From the NCBI GenBank assembly GCA_025330725.1, contig JAIWND010000026.1, positions 248,001-312,000 on the forward strand: a DNA stretch of 64,000 bases, in the 5' to 3' direction. A program made the translations under genes and the position numbers. This document shows, piece after piece, positions 23,404 to 34,285 of this stretch (position 1 is its first letter; each line of letters opens with the position of its first letter). The notes below the pieces were generated by a model. The model did no database searches. It saw nothing but the letters and a program-made list of their open reading frames with translations, and was not told the origin of the DNA. The stretch comes from Chlamydoabsidia padenii. Lineage: Eukaryota; Mucoromycota; Mucoromycetes; Mucorales; Cunninghamellaceae.

Positions 23404-24157
23404 GATGATGATGATAATGATTATGGTATGATGTTGACAAAGGTGATAATGATTGAACAGTAAATGATCAAAATGGGTGGATCAAGTAAGGGAAGAGAAA
23501 GAGAGAAGAAGAAAAAAAAATGAGAGAGAGAAAGAGAAAAAAAAAAAAGGAATTCGTAAGAAATAGATTTGTTTAATCAAAGTAATGACAAACAAAAAAC
23601 ATGAAGAAGGACAAACTATATCATTGGCATCATCTGGGTTTGCTCGATCGGTTTTTTCCTGATAATGATGTTTGATACTGTCACTTTTTGTCAACTGCTG
23701 ATGGACAACTAACCGTTACGCATTGATGTTGTTCGTCATTGCTTGCCTTTTTTATTTTATTTTGATTTGCTTGTTGTTTAACAAATCGGAAAAGCATAAA
23801 CTTGGTGTTTTGGGTGGTTTGTTTGCTGTATTGACATTCCATTTATGGTCTTGCCAATCTAAATCCCGCTCGGCTCAGAAGTTTGTTATTTCGTTTCAAT
23901 TAGGTTACCGACTGGGTGATATCTGTTTGCTTATACGAGACTTAATAGGATCACTGGGTGCATTGGTTTATATGAGAAATGGTTGTATCGAGGGCTTGTC
24001 GATAGTGTCGATCCTTCCTGGATGGTTCCTGTACCACTGGAGGTTTTCATTGGCTGTACTTTATTTGAAATCCCGCCGATGGGGGGGGGATAACTTCATT
24101 TCCTTTTTTTTTTTTTGATTGTGCTTTTTCTTTTCTTCTTCACACTTATTACTTCTA
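23404..24157. other. Divergent promoter region between a Zn2Cys6 gene and ATG15
   Basis: The minus-strand side is a pyrimidine-rich leader (23500-23550). The ATG15 side carries AAATCCCGC at 23861-23869 and TTTGAAATCCCGCC at 24064-24077, followed by a G8 run. A 131-codon plus frame (23723-24118) is hydrophobic but has no recognised similarity and runs through the promoter motif, so I do not call it. Confidence 0.45.
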
Positions 24158-25897
24158 ATGTTGTATTTTTATTTTATCTATTGTATATTATTCCAATCAC
24201 TCTGTTTAATAATGGCTCAACAACTTTTACAACAGCACCCGTTTTACCATCCTCCCCCTTCTTCTTCTTCTTCCATTTCTCCTTCTTTGTCTTCAACTCT
24301 ATCCCTCAAACACTTTTATCACCTGGACACCAAACCCGAATCATCAATACTCAATCGATATCATAAACGACCCCGATCAACAACCTATTCAGAACGCCAA
24401 TCATCGGATCTGAATGATACACCATCTTCCAACTATTTGGTAAGGGCCTCTGTCGAACGCTACTACAAACCTTCGAAAACATCGTTGGACTACCTTTTAC
24501 AACGTCAACAACAATCTACAAGAACACGATGGCATACAGTACCACTGGAACACCGCACAATGGATACTGTTTGGGGGATGGTACCTGATGTTACTGACCA
24601 TGCTACTGTATTGACGTTGGCGAAAATGTCATATGATGCTTACACAGGAATCGGAGGTGATGACTGGTATGACTTGGATAAAGACGAATGGATCACGGTA
24701 AGAAAAAAAAAAGGGGGGGGGGGAGCACACATATGCATCAAACATGGCCAACTCACTCTTTTCTCTTTTTTCTTTCTTTTGTTGATAGAATGACACCTTT
24801 GGTTGGGACAAGGATGGTATGCGTGGTCATGTTTTTAGTAATGATGATGATTCTTTGATGATTATTGCTATCAAGGGTACCAGTGGTGGGTTGTTTACTC
24901 CTGGGAATACTGGCGATAAAGATAAACTAAATGTAAGTGGACATACTTGAATGTATATATATATATACACTCATTTCTTTACTTGTCATTTGATTGAATA
25001 GGACAATATGCTCTTCTCTTGTTGTTGTGCAAGAGTGAGTGTCGTTTGGAGACCCGTCTGCGATTGCTATCAAGGTCAAGATTACAAGTGTGATGGAAAG
25101 TGTGTAGAATCCAACATCCTGAAGGAAGAGTTGTATTATGATCATGCACTAGTAAGTTGTAAACACAGAAGAACACACACATATATAGAAGGTACTGACA
25201 TTGTTATATTGTCAAATGATAGGAAATATATAAAGACATCAGTGATCAATACCCTGATGCTACTATATTCTTGACGGGTCATTCACTTGGTGGTGCCTTG
25301 GCTGCCTTGGTGGGACATACATTTGGGGCTCCTGCTGTCACTTTTGAAGCACCTGGAGAAAGATTAGCATCCAAACGACTACATCTCCCTCACGCTCCTG
25401 GTGTCCACTCTCCTATTTATCACTTTGGCAATAATGCGGATCCATTGTTTATAGGTAGGTTATATTTTTGTGATTGGGTGGTATATACATGAACTGACTT
25501 TGTCTATTCTTTTTTCTTCAATGAATAGGATTATGTAATGGAGTGTCAAGTGCTTGCTGGTATGGTGGATATGCAATGGAAACACGATGTCATGGCGGAA
25601 AGGTAAATGAAATAGTAAAGACATAAAAAGTATGGTTTCTCATCTTTTATGTTTTTATAGACATGTATCTGGGACACTGTTAATGAACATGGATGGCGGG
25701 TGGATATCCGGGCTCATAGAATTGGGGACATTGTCGAGAAAATACTCGGTGATCCCGACAACTTCCCTCTACCGAAATGTCAAGAAGAACAAGATTGCAT
25801 AGATTGTGGACTATGGGACTTTGTGGATGAACGTGATTCCTCTGATATCAAGGCTATAGATATAGATGCTATTGGAAATTGTAGTATATATATGTAG
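24158..25897 (+). CDS. ATG15: Autophagic-body/vacuolar phospholipase ATG15 (class 3 lipase)
   Basis: Lipase that degrades membranes of autophagic bodies and MVB vesicles in the vacuole. The model has six exons (24158-24697, 24789-24932, 25002-25151, 25223-25454, 25529-25602, 25661-25897) and about 458 residues. I chose the ATG at 24158 because it gives a hydrophobic N-terminal signal-anchor ([17 protein letters not shown]) as in known Atg15. The downstream in-frame ATG at 24212 would lose it. Family blocks in order are [44 protein letters not shown], the catalytic nucleophile elbow [40 protein letters not shown], and the Cys-rich end CHGGKTCIWD ... [12 protein letters not shown]. The N-terminal region after the anchor is unusually Pro/Ser/Gln-rich. 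Confidence 0.95.
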
Positions 25898-26207
25898 ATT
25901 GTGTTATTTTGATTGTTGTTTATTCACGTATGTAGTTAGTATGTATACCATTATAATAATAGTTTTTAACTTTATTCACATTAATAAACTTGATCTTTAC
26001 CACTACATAGACAAATGGATGATTGTCTCCTTTTGATTTTCATTATGCTGGGCTCATTATGCATGTCTTTGGAAAATCTCTGGCAGGTGACACCAAAATT
26101 TGTATATCATGTTTTCAATCGCCGAAAACGGTTTCATTCTTTTCTCGCCTATCTCTCCTTTTTCTTTCTTTTTTTTTAGTTTTTATTTTTATCATCCCTC
26201 ACATTTC
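25898..26207. other. Intergenic region
   Basis: About 310 bp with the ATG15 3' end (AATAAA near 25983) and the leader of the TBC gene, which ends in a T-rich stretch with a possible 5'-UTR acceptor (TTTTTTTTAG at about 26170-26179). No coding sequence is called. The open frame that continues upstream to 26100 is pyrimidine-rich. Confidence 0.4.
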
Positions 26208-28806
26208 ATGGACAGAACGGCAGAAACGAAATCCAACACTCCACCAACATTATCACCTTCTCATTCAATAGAATCCGACAAGGAAGATACTAGCATCAAC
26301 TTCGATCTTCATGACTATGATTTGGATGTGGTCGATTCTGTCTTGAACAATCCTCACCAAACAGAATACTATGACCACTTTGGCTTTAAAATTGAAGTCA
26401 AGACAGATGATGAAGAATCAGTAGACACAAGCGATGACGATCAAGATGACACTGATACTGAAGATCCTCTTTGCCAACAGACCAAGGAAAAAGACCCAAC
26501 ATTACAACAACAGCCATTGACCGATTCGAAACAACCCACCATGAACGATCTTCAACAAAGAAACAGACAAAGATATTCTATCGGCTCCTCCAACAATGAA
26601 AAGTCTGTCTCGTCTTTATCCAACTCTGCAAGTGATGAAGATGAATATTCTGTCGACACTGCTCTTACTACACCAACCACACACAAGCACAAGCGTCTGT
26701 CCACCTCTTCTTTGGAATTTAGGTCTCGGATAAATGATAGTATTACTGCTGCATCTTCTCAACCTGATACACCAATCAAATCAGATCGCCAGTATCAGTC
26801 ACCAATGGATGGGGAACCAAGAAGCAGCAGCAATAGTCAAAATAGTACTTGGTCTTATATCAGCAACCACCATACCACCATACCTTCATCATGTACAAAG
26901 CATACACCACCTGCCACGATCACTACCTTCCAACGACCTTCACAGGCATTCCGAGAACGTCAAACTAAACGAATGTCGGAACTCAGTCATATCATGTCAC
27001 CCATACGAACAGTACCGGATGTCACCACATCACCACCTCGAACAAGTACATCCACTCTCTCCAAACGATTGTCTTCTTCCTCCACCATGACCACCACCAG
27101 CAACAGTTACTATGGGATGCTCAAAGCTAAATTCAAACGACCCTCTAACGAATCGGATGACAGTGAACGGGAATCACCAAATCAGCATAAACTTCGTCAA
27201 GATACTTTGAAATTACTGGAACAAGAACGAAAGGCGCAACCTGGGGAATATGATTGGGGTAAGATAACATTTGGTGGTTTTGTATAATGAATGTCAAATA
27301 TCATACTTATTTTTTTTTTTTCTGTTGAATAGATTTCTGGAAATCAATGGTGTTGCATTCTGACAAGGTGATTACTACTGAAGGATTGGCATTGAAACAC
27401 CACATATCTATGGGAATCCCCGATCGACTCCGAGGATCATTATGGCAACTCATGGCGAAATCTAAAAATCAAGCAGGTGATATGGAGGCGGTATATTGGG
27501 AACTCTTGAAACGAACAAGTCCACACGAGAAACTAATTCAACATGATCTGGATACTTTCTTTCCAATGACCAAATTCTTCCCATTCCAAACTGACACCTA
27601 TGATAACAATGGCAACATCAAACATTCACAACAATACCAGTCTCTTTACCATGTCTTAAAAGTCTACAGTCTATTCGACCAAGATGTAGGCTACACTCAA
27701 GGATTGTCCTTTATTGTGGCGGTGTTACTAAAACAGGTATACTCTCATTCACTCTCTTTATACATCACAAGTATTAAACAGGATCCCTTTTTTTTTTTAT
27801 ATATTCTTATTTATTTTAGATACCCGATGAAGTATCAGTATTTTGCTTATTGGTGCAACTTATGGGACCTTTTGGATTACAAAGTCATCTAACCGACTCA
27901 ACAGATACGTTACAACTCCACATGTATCAATTCGACCATCTCCTTCAAATGACATTACCTGAATTACACCGACATGTGGATGCTTTGGGAATCAAGCCAG
28001 ATATGTATGCTTCTCGATGGTTTGCTACTTGCTTTGCCTATCATTGCTCACCTTCTTTGGCTGTCCGGGTGTTTGATATGATTCTTGTGGAAGGTGCCTT
28101 TGTCATGCAACGATTCACATTGGCTCTTTTAAAACGAAATCAACAGAAAATCATGGATCTTGGCTTTGAATCTCTGCTAAAGTTTTTCCAAATGGAAATA
28201 TTCGACGTCTACAAGGTAAAGGATGATGGAGAAAAAGAAAAGACAAATGACATTAACCCAATATATCATCTTTATATAAAGGGTCAACGGAACGAATTTG
28301 TTATAGACATGTATCAAATTGAAATATCTGTCAAACTATATGCACGCCTGGCCAAACAATACAAGAACGAAATGGCTAGAAAGATGAAACAAAGGACGGA
28401 GGATGATGAAATACGGCGGGCTAATGAACAATTGACGACCACCATTCAAGATCTTCAAGAAAAGTACCGGGTACTGGAAATGGAACATCAAGAAATGACT
28501 CGACAGGCAGTAGAAACAAAGATGGCGATGGCAAAGATGGATTCCGATAATGAACAATTGACTCGACAACTCAAACAACTTCAAACTCACTTTGACCAGA
28601 TACAACGACAAAAGGACACTGAACATCAAGCACGACTAGAGGATATCTACAAGAACAATGCCCAACTTTTGAAACACAATGCTTCTCTACAGGATCAAAT
28701 CTCGGATATGGAAGCTGTCTTGATTGGATTGAAGATGAACTTTGCTGAACGAGAAACCGAATATCAACTTTTGCGTCGACAACTTTTGGATGCTCAAAAA
28801 TCCTGA
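26208..28806 (+). CDS. TBC-domain Rab GTPase-activating-like protein with C-terminal coiled coil (GYP5/EVI5-like)
   Basis: Probable regulator of Rab GTPases in vesicle traffic, about 813 residues in three exons (26208-27258, 27333-27736, 27820-28806). The first 350 residues are disordered, with acidic (DDEESVDTSDDDQDDTDTED) and Ser/Thr-rich parts. The TBC domain opens with GIPDRLRGSLWQLM. It continues through LYHVLKVYSLFDQDVGYTQG (the glutamine-finger YTQG is present) and WFATCFAYHCSPSLAVRVFD. The C-terminal 200 residues form a long coiled coil. The usual IxxDxxRTFP arginine-finger motif reads IQHDLDTFFP here, so the catalytic Arg is replaced by Thr. A possible in-frame 66-nt intron (28216-28281) may be unspliced in this model. 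GYP5-like architecture is inferred from domain order. Confidence 0.9.
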
Positions 28807-29072
28807 TCCCTTTTATACATGTAGTTTTACTTTTAGATTGTCATCATACCCTATTATTACCCCACCCCCCACTCTAATTACATCTAAATAAAACAAACAT
28901 GACATGTACCAGTTTTTTTATAATCATCTTGTTAGCATTGTTCCTGCAATCACTTTTTGTCCCGTCTGTATACCTGAAGCGCTGTTTTAAAATGGACTAG
29001 AATAAAAAAAAAAAAAAAAGGTGGGCTCTCATTTTTTTTTTTTTTTCTTTTACTTTCTTTATCTGTTTAGAA

Positions 29073-31820
29073 ATGGCTGATAGTATCATTGCAAGGCATA
29101 CACCAATCAATGCAGGTAATAAAACAGTTACAAGAAACTTAAATAAAGTAAAACTTACTAACTAACAATCCATCTTTTTCTTGGTGATGACAGGTGCCAT
29201 GCCTGCCTCTGCAGAAGAACTTAATCAAAAGCATCAAGCCTTATTCCAAGAATACTCCAGGTAACTTTATGACCACGTATGAAATGACCTGTCTTATTAA
29301 TTGTCCCTTGTTTATAGGCTAAAGACTCGACACGCTGTACTGAAAAAGGCGGTGAAAAAGGTAGGTTATCACGACTTCCACATACACACATTACTGCAGA
29401 CCATTCAGCTCTACTATGACTTTTTTTTTTTTTGTAGGAACGGACCGATAATGTTTTACTCCAAGGGGACGTAAAGGAAAAGGAAGAAGAACTACGAAAG
29501 GTATACTAGTCAACTTATTGACGCAATCTGTACTAACCTTTACCTGTATTCAATTTGAAAGCTGCAGGGACAGTTGGATATTCTGGCTTTCCACAATGAA
29601 CGACTGTCGAAACGAATTGAAGCTGTACAAGAAATCGAAACAGTAAGTAACAATGACTTTATCTTGTTGTTGTTGTTTTTTAGACCGACTGCTCACACTC
29701 ATTTTTATTTATTTCGTTTAGAAAGGCTCGCACTTCTCTTTACTAGGTGGGGCAATCAAGAAGGAACTCCAAAAAAGCACCCAAGCGCTTGATGCTACGA
29801 ATATGGATCTGACTAGAAAGATTGAAGAAAACGGTAACAATAATAATATAAAAAAAAAGAGGCCATGGCACATACACTTTTTCCATGTATGTGTCTTTTC
29901 GGAACATAAAAGGACAGTTCCAGCTTGATACTAACCTCTCTCTCTCTCTGTCTTTTTTATCTACATGTCTGATATCAAGAGGGACTACGCATCGAACTAT
30001 CTGAAGTCAACCACATCTATACCAACAATTTGAACAAACTCTATGTACAGATCGCGGCATTGGAAAAACGAATTGAAGAACTACAAGATGAACGGACATT
30101 CCTGCAATCGGAAAACTCAAGTCAGTCATCGGTGTTGATCAAGGAAAAGGATAATCTAATCGAGGAAATCACTCGCCTTCAGAACAATCTTGCAGAGTGA
30201 GTTGGAATCTAATACAAATGGAATGGCATTCTCACTCACTTTTATTTTTTATTTTGTATCTTTTTTTGTCTAGGAAAATACAGCTACTTGATGAATATCA
30301 GCAAGGTGCCAGTAATGATGGTGATCAAACAGCTGTGACCGAAAAAGACCTCACCGTAACACAACTCAAGGCACAACTGGCGAATCAAGCGACAATAGCA
30401 AATCAACAAATCGAATCATTGGAGAATGACATTAAAAGTCTGGAGGATACGATCGCACAGCTCCATTCTCAACATACAAATATATCGGACGAAAATACGA
30501 CAAGACTAGAACAACAAGTGGCAGATATGGAAGCAACTATTAAACAACTTGGGTCACAGCAGCAATCAGAATTGGCAACGGAATCAGTAGAAAAAACGAT
30601 GGAAACGATGGAAAAAGATCTCTCTGATTTGCAACAGGCAAATGATTTACTAAAGGAAGCCAACGCCAAGTTGGAATCGGAAAAGGCGACATTGACAAAG
30701 GAAAACACCACTCTCCGAATCGACACAGCTGATATCATTGCCCAACTAACAGACGAAGTAAAGAAGAAAAAGGACATTCTCGATACTATGGAAAAGAAAA
30801 TCATCTACTTGGAAAATCAATTGGAGGAACAGGTATAGTGTGTAAATCATCATGTGACTCAATGATACTCATCTGTTACTTTTTTTCATGTCTTAGCAAC
30901 AACAAATATCGTTAATGAAGCAACAGGTCGACTTTTATGAAAAAGCCATCAACGCTCAGGAATCAACCGAACAAGAAGACATTAAAAACGACAATGAAAA
31001 TGACCATTCATTTGTATACCCAGTGTCGACAAAAGATACTACTGCTACCACCAATATGACAGAAATACCAGAGGATGACGGAAGAAGTTCAAGCGATGAC
31101 AAGAAGGTGGGTGGTGATTCAAATTCAATAGACAGCAGCAACAATCACACATTATCCACATCATCTCCAGCAGAACAAACAACTGCCCTCAAGCTACACA
31201 CCAATGAAGAAGATGGGAACAACACTAACAACGATCAAAAGAATAAAAAAGGGGTAAGGGAAAAAAAAAAGCCCATGTGGAATGATCATCTTTGCTAATC
31301 AATCACCTTTCTCCTCTTTGATATAGGATACACGAAACATTGAAGCCCTCATACAAGAACGGGAAAACAAACTCAAGCAATACTATGAAAGTCGGATGAA
31401 TCAATTGACTGAAAAGGTAAATTGAAAATATAGGAAGATTTGATCTAGATGGATAACGGTTTTAACTTTTCTTTTTTTTTTTTTTTTCTTTCAATAGTTC
31501 CAAATGGCGGATAGTAAAGCAAGTCGGTTTGCTGGCTTGGTAAACTCTTTGAAGGAGAAACTGGTGGAAGAAACTGAACAAAAACAAGGTCTACGTAACG
31601 AAATCCAAACTTTGCAAGAAGAAGTGGTTAAAGCAAAGGTAGGGTCTTGAAAATAAAAACATTATGCACATGCCACACCTGACTAATCAAAACAATCTTA
31701 TAGGAATCACTCTCTACAACGGAATCGAAATACCAAGAACAATTAGATATGCTCACCGAATATACCACTTCTTTGCAAATGCAAGTTTCCAAAGCCCAAA
31801 CTCAATCCCCCACCATATAA
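29073..31820 (+). CDS. PPP1R21-like (KLRAQ) coiled-coil protein
   Basis: Homologue of PPP1R21, which in animals is a subunit (Fy-2) of the early-endosomal FERRY complex, a Rab5 effector. My model has twelve exons from 29073 to 31820 and about 629 residues, nearly all heptad-rich. The N-terminal KLRAQ-like block is clear: ALFQEYSRLKTRHAVLKKAV, then EKEEELRKLQGQLDILAFHN and ERLSKRIEAVQE. This parallels the family's QEYSKLRAQ...VLKKGV...LRKLQQEMDSL.FRN..L.KRVE pattern. The C-terminus (KYQEQLDMLTEYTTSLQMQV) matches the conserved terminal coiled-coil end. The middle (about 30970-31250) is acidic and Ser/Thr/Asn-rich. Family assignment is by recognised motif pattern. Function in fungi is inferred. 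Confidence 0.82.
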
Positions 31821-32394
31821 TACATTAGCACTTTTTACATGCACTCTCTCCATATTTGTATCTCATATCACCCTTGTCTCTGTATTCCTATCTATACTCT
31901 TCTTGTTTTAATCTTCTAGTCTATGATAGGTATTCCTTTTATGTATTTAACATCATTATTTAAATGATAATAAAAGCTGTGTATTGTACCTCTTAACTAT
32001 ATTCTCTATACAGTAAGACGCTATGCCGTTTTACCCTGTATGCTAGGGTTTGCTTGCCCATATACCATAGATCGAATCCCACGTATGTTGTGATCTATAC
32101 TTCTTTTTTTATATCCATATTTTCTTTTCCTATCACCCTTTTATTATGATAAGCAACAGAAAAGACAGATAGACCTTCTTTAATCTCTTTTGACATTGTC
32201 AATGCAAAAGGAATGACAGGGTACATATGACCTTAAAACTTGGTTCGATTGAAATGAGTGCCTGAAAGCTTGACTTTTTACTAAGAATACGTACACACTC
32301 GGTCTATTGGCATCGGTTTAATAACAAAGTGAGACCTGCTACTCTCCTTTTTTAGACACGGGAGGTTTAGAAAAAAAAAAGACCGCAAGCCTAT
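31821..32394. other. Intergenic, no gene seen
   Basis: AT-rich 3' flank of the PPP1R21-like gene. A GATCGAATCCCA sequence at about 32082-32093 resembles a tRNA B box, but the flanks do not fold into a T arm or acceptor stem, so no tRNA is called. Confidence 0.4.
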
Positions 32395-32560
32395 ACAGCT
32401 CTATACAAGGGACTTGGCACTTGGGTTTCTATGTCAAGTTTGCTGGAAATGGGATAAGGAATGCTTATGGTCTCTTTATTGATGAGCATCCATTGTCCAT
32501 TGAGACGGTAGAGCTCTTACAAGGAACCATAGGGTAAACGGGATTTGAAAACTGCTCTTT
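32395..32560 (+). repeat. Dispersed 230-bp repeat unit, subtype A (single copy)
   Basis: This is a plus-orientation copy. It has the conserved spacer part (TACAGCTCTATACAAGGGACTTGG, GTTTGCTGGAAAT), the word GGTAGAGCTCT at 32507-32517 and the conserved edge ACGGGATTTGAAA at 32538-32550. The same parts occur in the arrays at 32690-33615, 47560-47860 and 56087-56760. The edge is identical to the recurrent gene-promoter motif. Confidence 0.7.
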
Positions 32561-32689
32561 GCTGAGATGGTCCACAAGGAAAAACATGAAATCATCCCTT
32601 TTCCGGGATGTCTCCAAATGGTATTGGAAGAATACACATCAAATCCATTCTGATAGTTCTTTTCTTTTGATTCGGAACATGGTTTGGTC

Positions 32690-33615
32690 TCCATTAGGGA
32701 ATTGCCAGGCGTACGGGATTTTCGTAAGAGCTCCACTTGCTGCAATTGTCAACTGATGGTAATGATTAAAGTGGCGATGTGAACATTATAGCCTATTTCC
32801 AACAAACTTTACATAACGGCCAATATACAAAGTACCTTCTGTGGAGCAATATCGCCTTAAGATCGTTTTACCCTGACTTTTGCAGAATGAAAAATTGACA
32901 CACAAGATAAAACTTATTTCAAAACCCGCTTACCTCGCCTTGAATCTTGGGAGAGCTTTATTGCCTTAATGAACAAGCGATGCTAATGACAAAAGTGACC
33001 ATGAGCATTCATCAGCCTATTTCCAACAAACTTTACATAATGGCCAATATACCAAGTCCACTGTATAGAGCAGTATAACCTCAAGATTGTTTTACCCTGA
33101 CTTTTGTAAAATAATAATAATAAAAATAAAAAAAGTCGCAGAATGAAAAATTGACACACAAGATAAAATTTATTTCAAAACCCGCTGACTCTCGCCTGGA
33201 ATCTTAAGAAAGCTTTACTGACTTGATGAACAAGTGATGCTAATGACAAAAATAATTATGTGCATTCCTTAGCCTATTTCCAACAAATTTTACATAATGG
33301 TCATTGCACCCAGTACCTTGTGTGGAGCATTATAGCCTCAAGACCGTTTTAACCTGACTTTTTAAAAAAAAGGATGTGTGTGGAATAAACCAGATTTCAT
33401 TTTCAGATCCCGCCTGCCTCTACTAAGATTTAGAAAGGGCTCTACTCGCTTCATTGTCAAAGGGTGCTAATGATTAAAGGGGCGATATGGACACTATAGC
33501 ATATTTCCAACTTGAGTCACCGCAAAAGCCAAGCTCCAAGACCCTTGTGCCGGTCAATCCAGACTTGCGATGACTTTTACCTGCCCCTTGTAAGAAAAAA
33601 AAAAGTACTACATAA
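32690..33615 (-). repeat. Tandem array of 230-260-bp repeat units (three subtype A, one subtype B)
   Basis: Head-to-tail minus-strand units. The GAGAGCTTTATTGCC-like word recurs at about 32735, 32951, 33210 and 33440, a period of about 220-260 bp. Each unit contains the edge TTCAAAACCCGC (for example 32918-32929) or CAGATCCCGCC (subtype B, about 33404), a CTAATGA(C/T) word, CCTATTTCCAACAAACTTTA, and a segment ending in TTTTACCCTGACTTTT. Copies are 80-90% alike by eye. No open frame is conserved among units, so coding is unlikely. Units carry oligo-T on the sense side of the edge motif. Confidence 0.75.
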
Positions 33616-33689
33616 GAATACATTTTAAAAGTACACCCCTGATTTATTGGCATCGGTTTTTGTTTTTGTTTTTTCAAACGTGAATTGCT

Positions 33690-34030
33690 CGTTGTGTAGA
33701 CTAGGTCTGACCTTGAAAATGGTTTTGCTAAATGGGAAAATTCATGCAGAATCGGATTTTGAAATGTAAATCCCCACTTTTTTCGGGTGGAGAAGTTGGC
33801 CATAAATATCAGGCCAGCTCGGGGGAAGTGTTCATTGTAAAGCCTTGTTGCTTGGATTTTGCGGTAAAGAATGTTGTAAATATGCTATAGTATGCACAGC
33901 ACCACTCTAACCGTTATCACCCGTTAACAATTGAGCGAATAGAGCTCATTATCAAATATTAGTAGGGAATCATGAGTCATTACACGCTTGCCCAGGTTGA
34001 TTCCCTGATTGGAGAGTGACACTTCAAAAC
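33690..34030 (+). repeat. Diverged copies of the 230-bp repeat
   Basis: It contains decayed versions of the unit words: ATCGGATTTTGAAAT at about 33752, AATATGCTATAGTATG at 33878, and TTGAGCGAATAGAGCTC with AATATTAGTAG at 33930-33965, matching subtype B in plus orientation. The match is imperfect and the borders are uncertain. Confidence 0.45.
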
Positions 34031-34285
34031 GCTACTTGATGGTTGTAGGATTTTTGAAAAGTGTAAATAGAAAGTAGAATAAGTAAGTTGGTTGGGAATG
34101 CAGATAAACAAAAACCACGATCCCTACATTTTAGGATCAAGTCATGTGAAGTCCTAAGGAAAATAAAAAAGAAGTAAACGATGTTTTATGTATTATCTTT
34201 ATTATCAAATCAGATTTTTATTTTGGTGCTAACTTTGGATTATTCTACAGGTATGTTATTTAAAAAGCTATTATACTAAAGGATC

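Noticed and set aside
23723..24118. 131-codon hydrophobic frame upstream of ATG15
   Set aside because: It runs through the promoter motif and shows no family similarity.
32060..32100. Possible tRNA gene (GATCGAATCCCA resembles a B box)
   Set aside because: The flanks do not pair as a T stem and there is no matching acceptor or anticodon stem.
32395..34030. CRISPR-like array
   Set aside because: The periodic units are 230-260 bp of diverged repeat, not short direct repeats with unique spacers, and the genome is eukaryotic.
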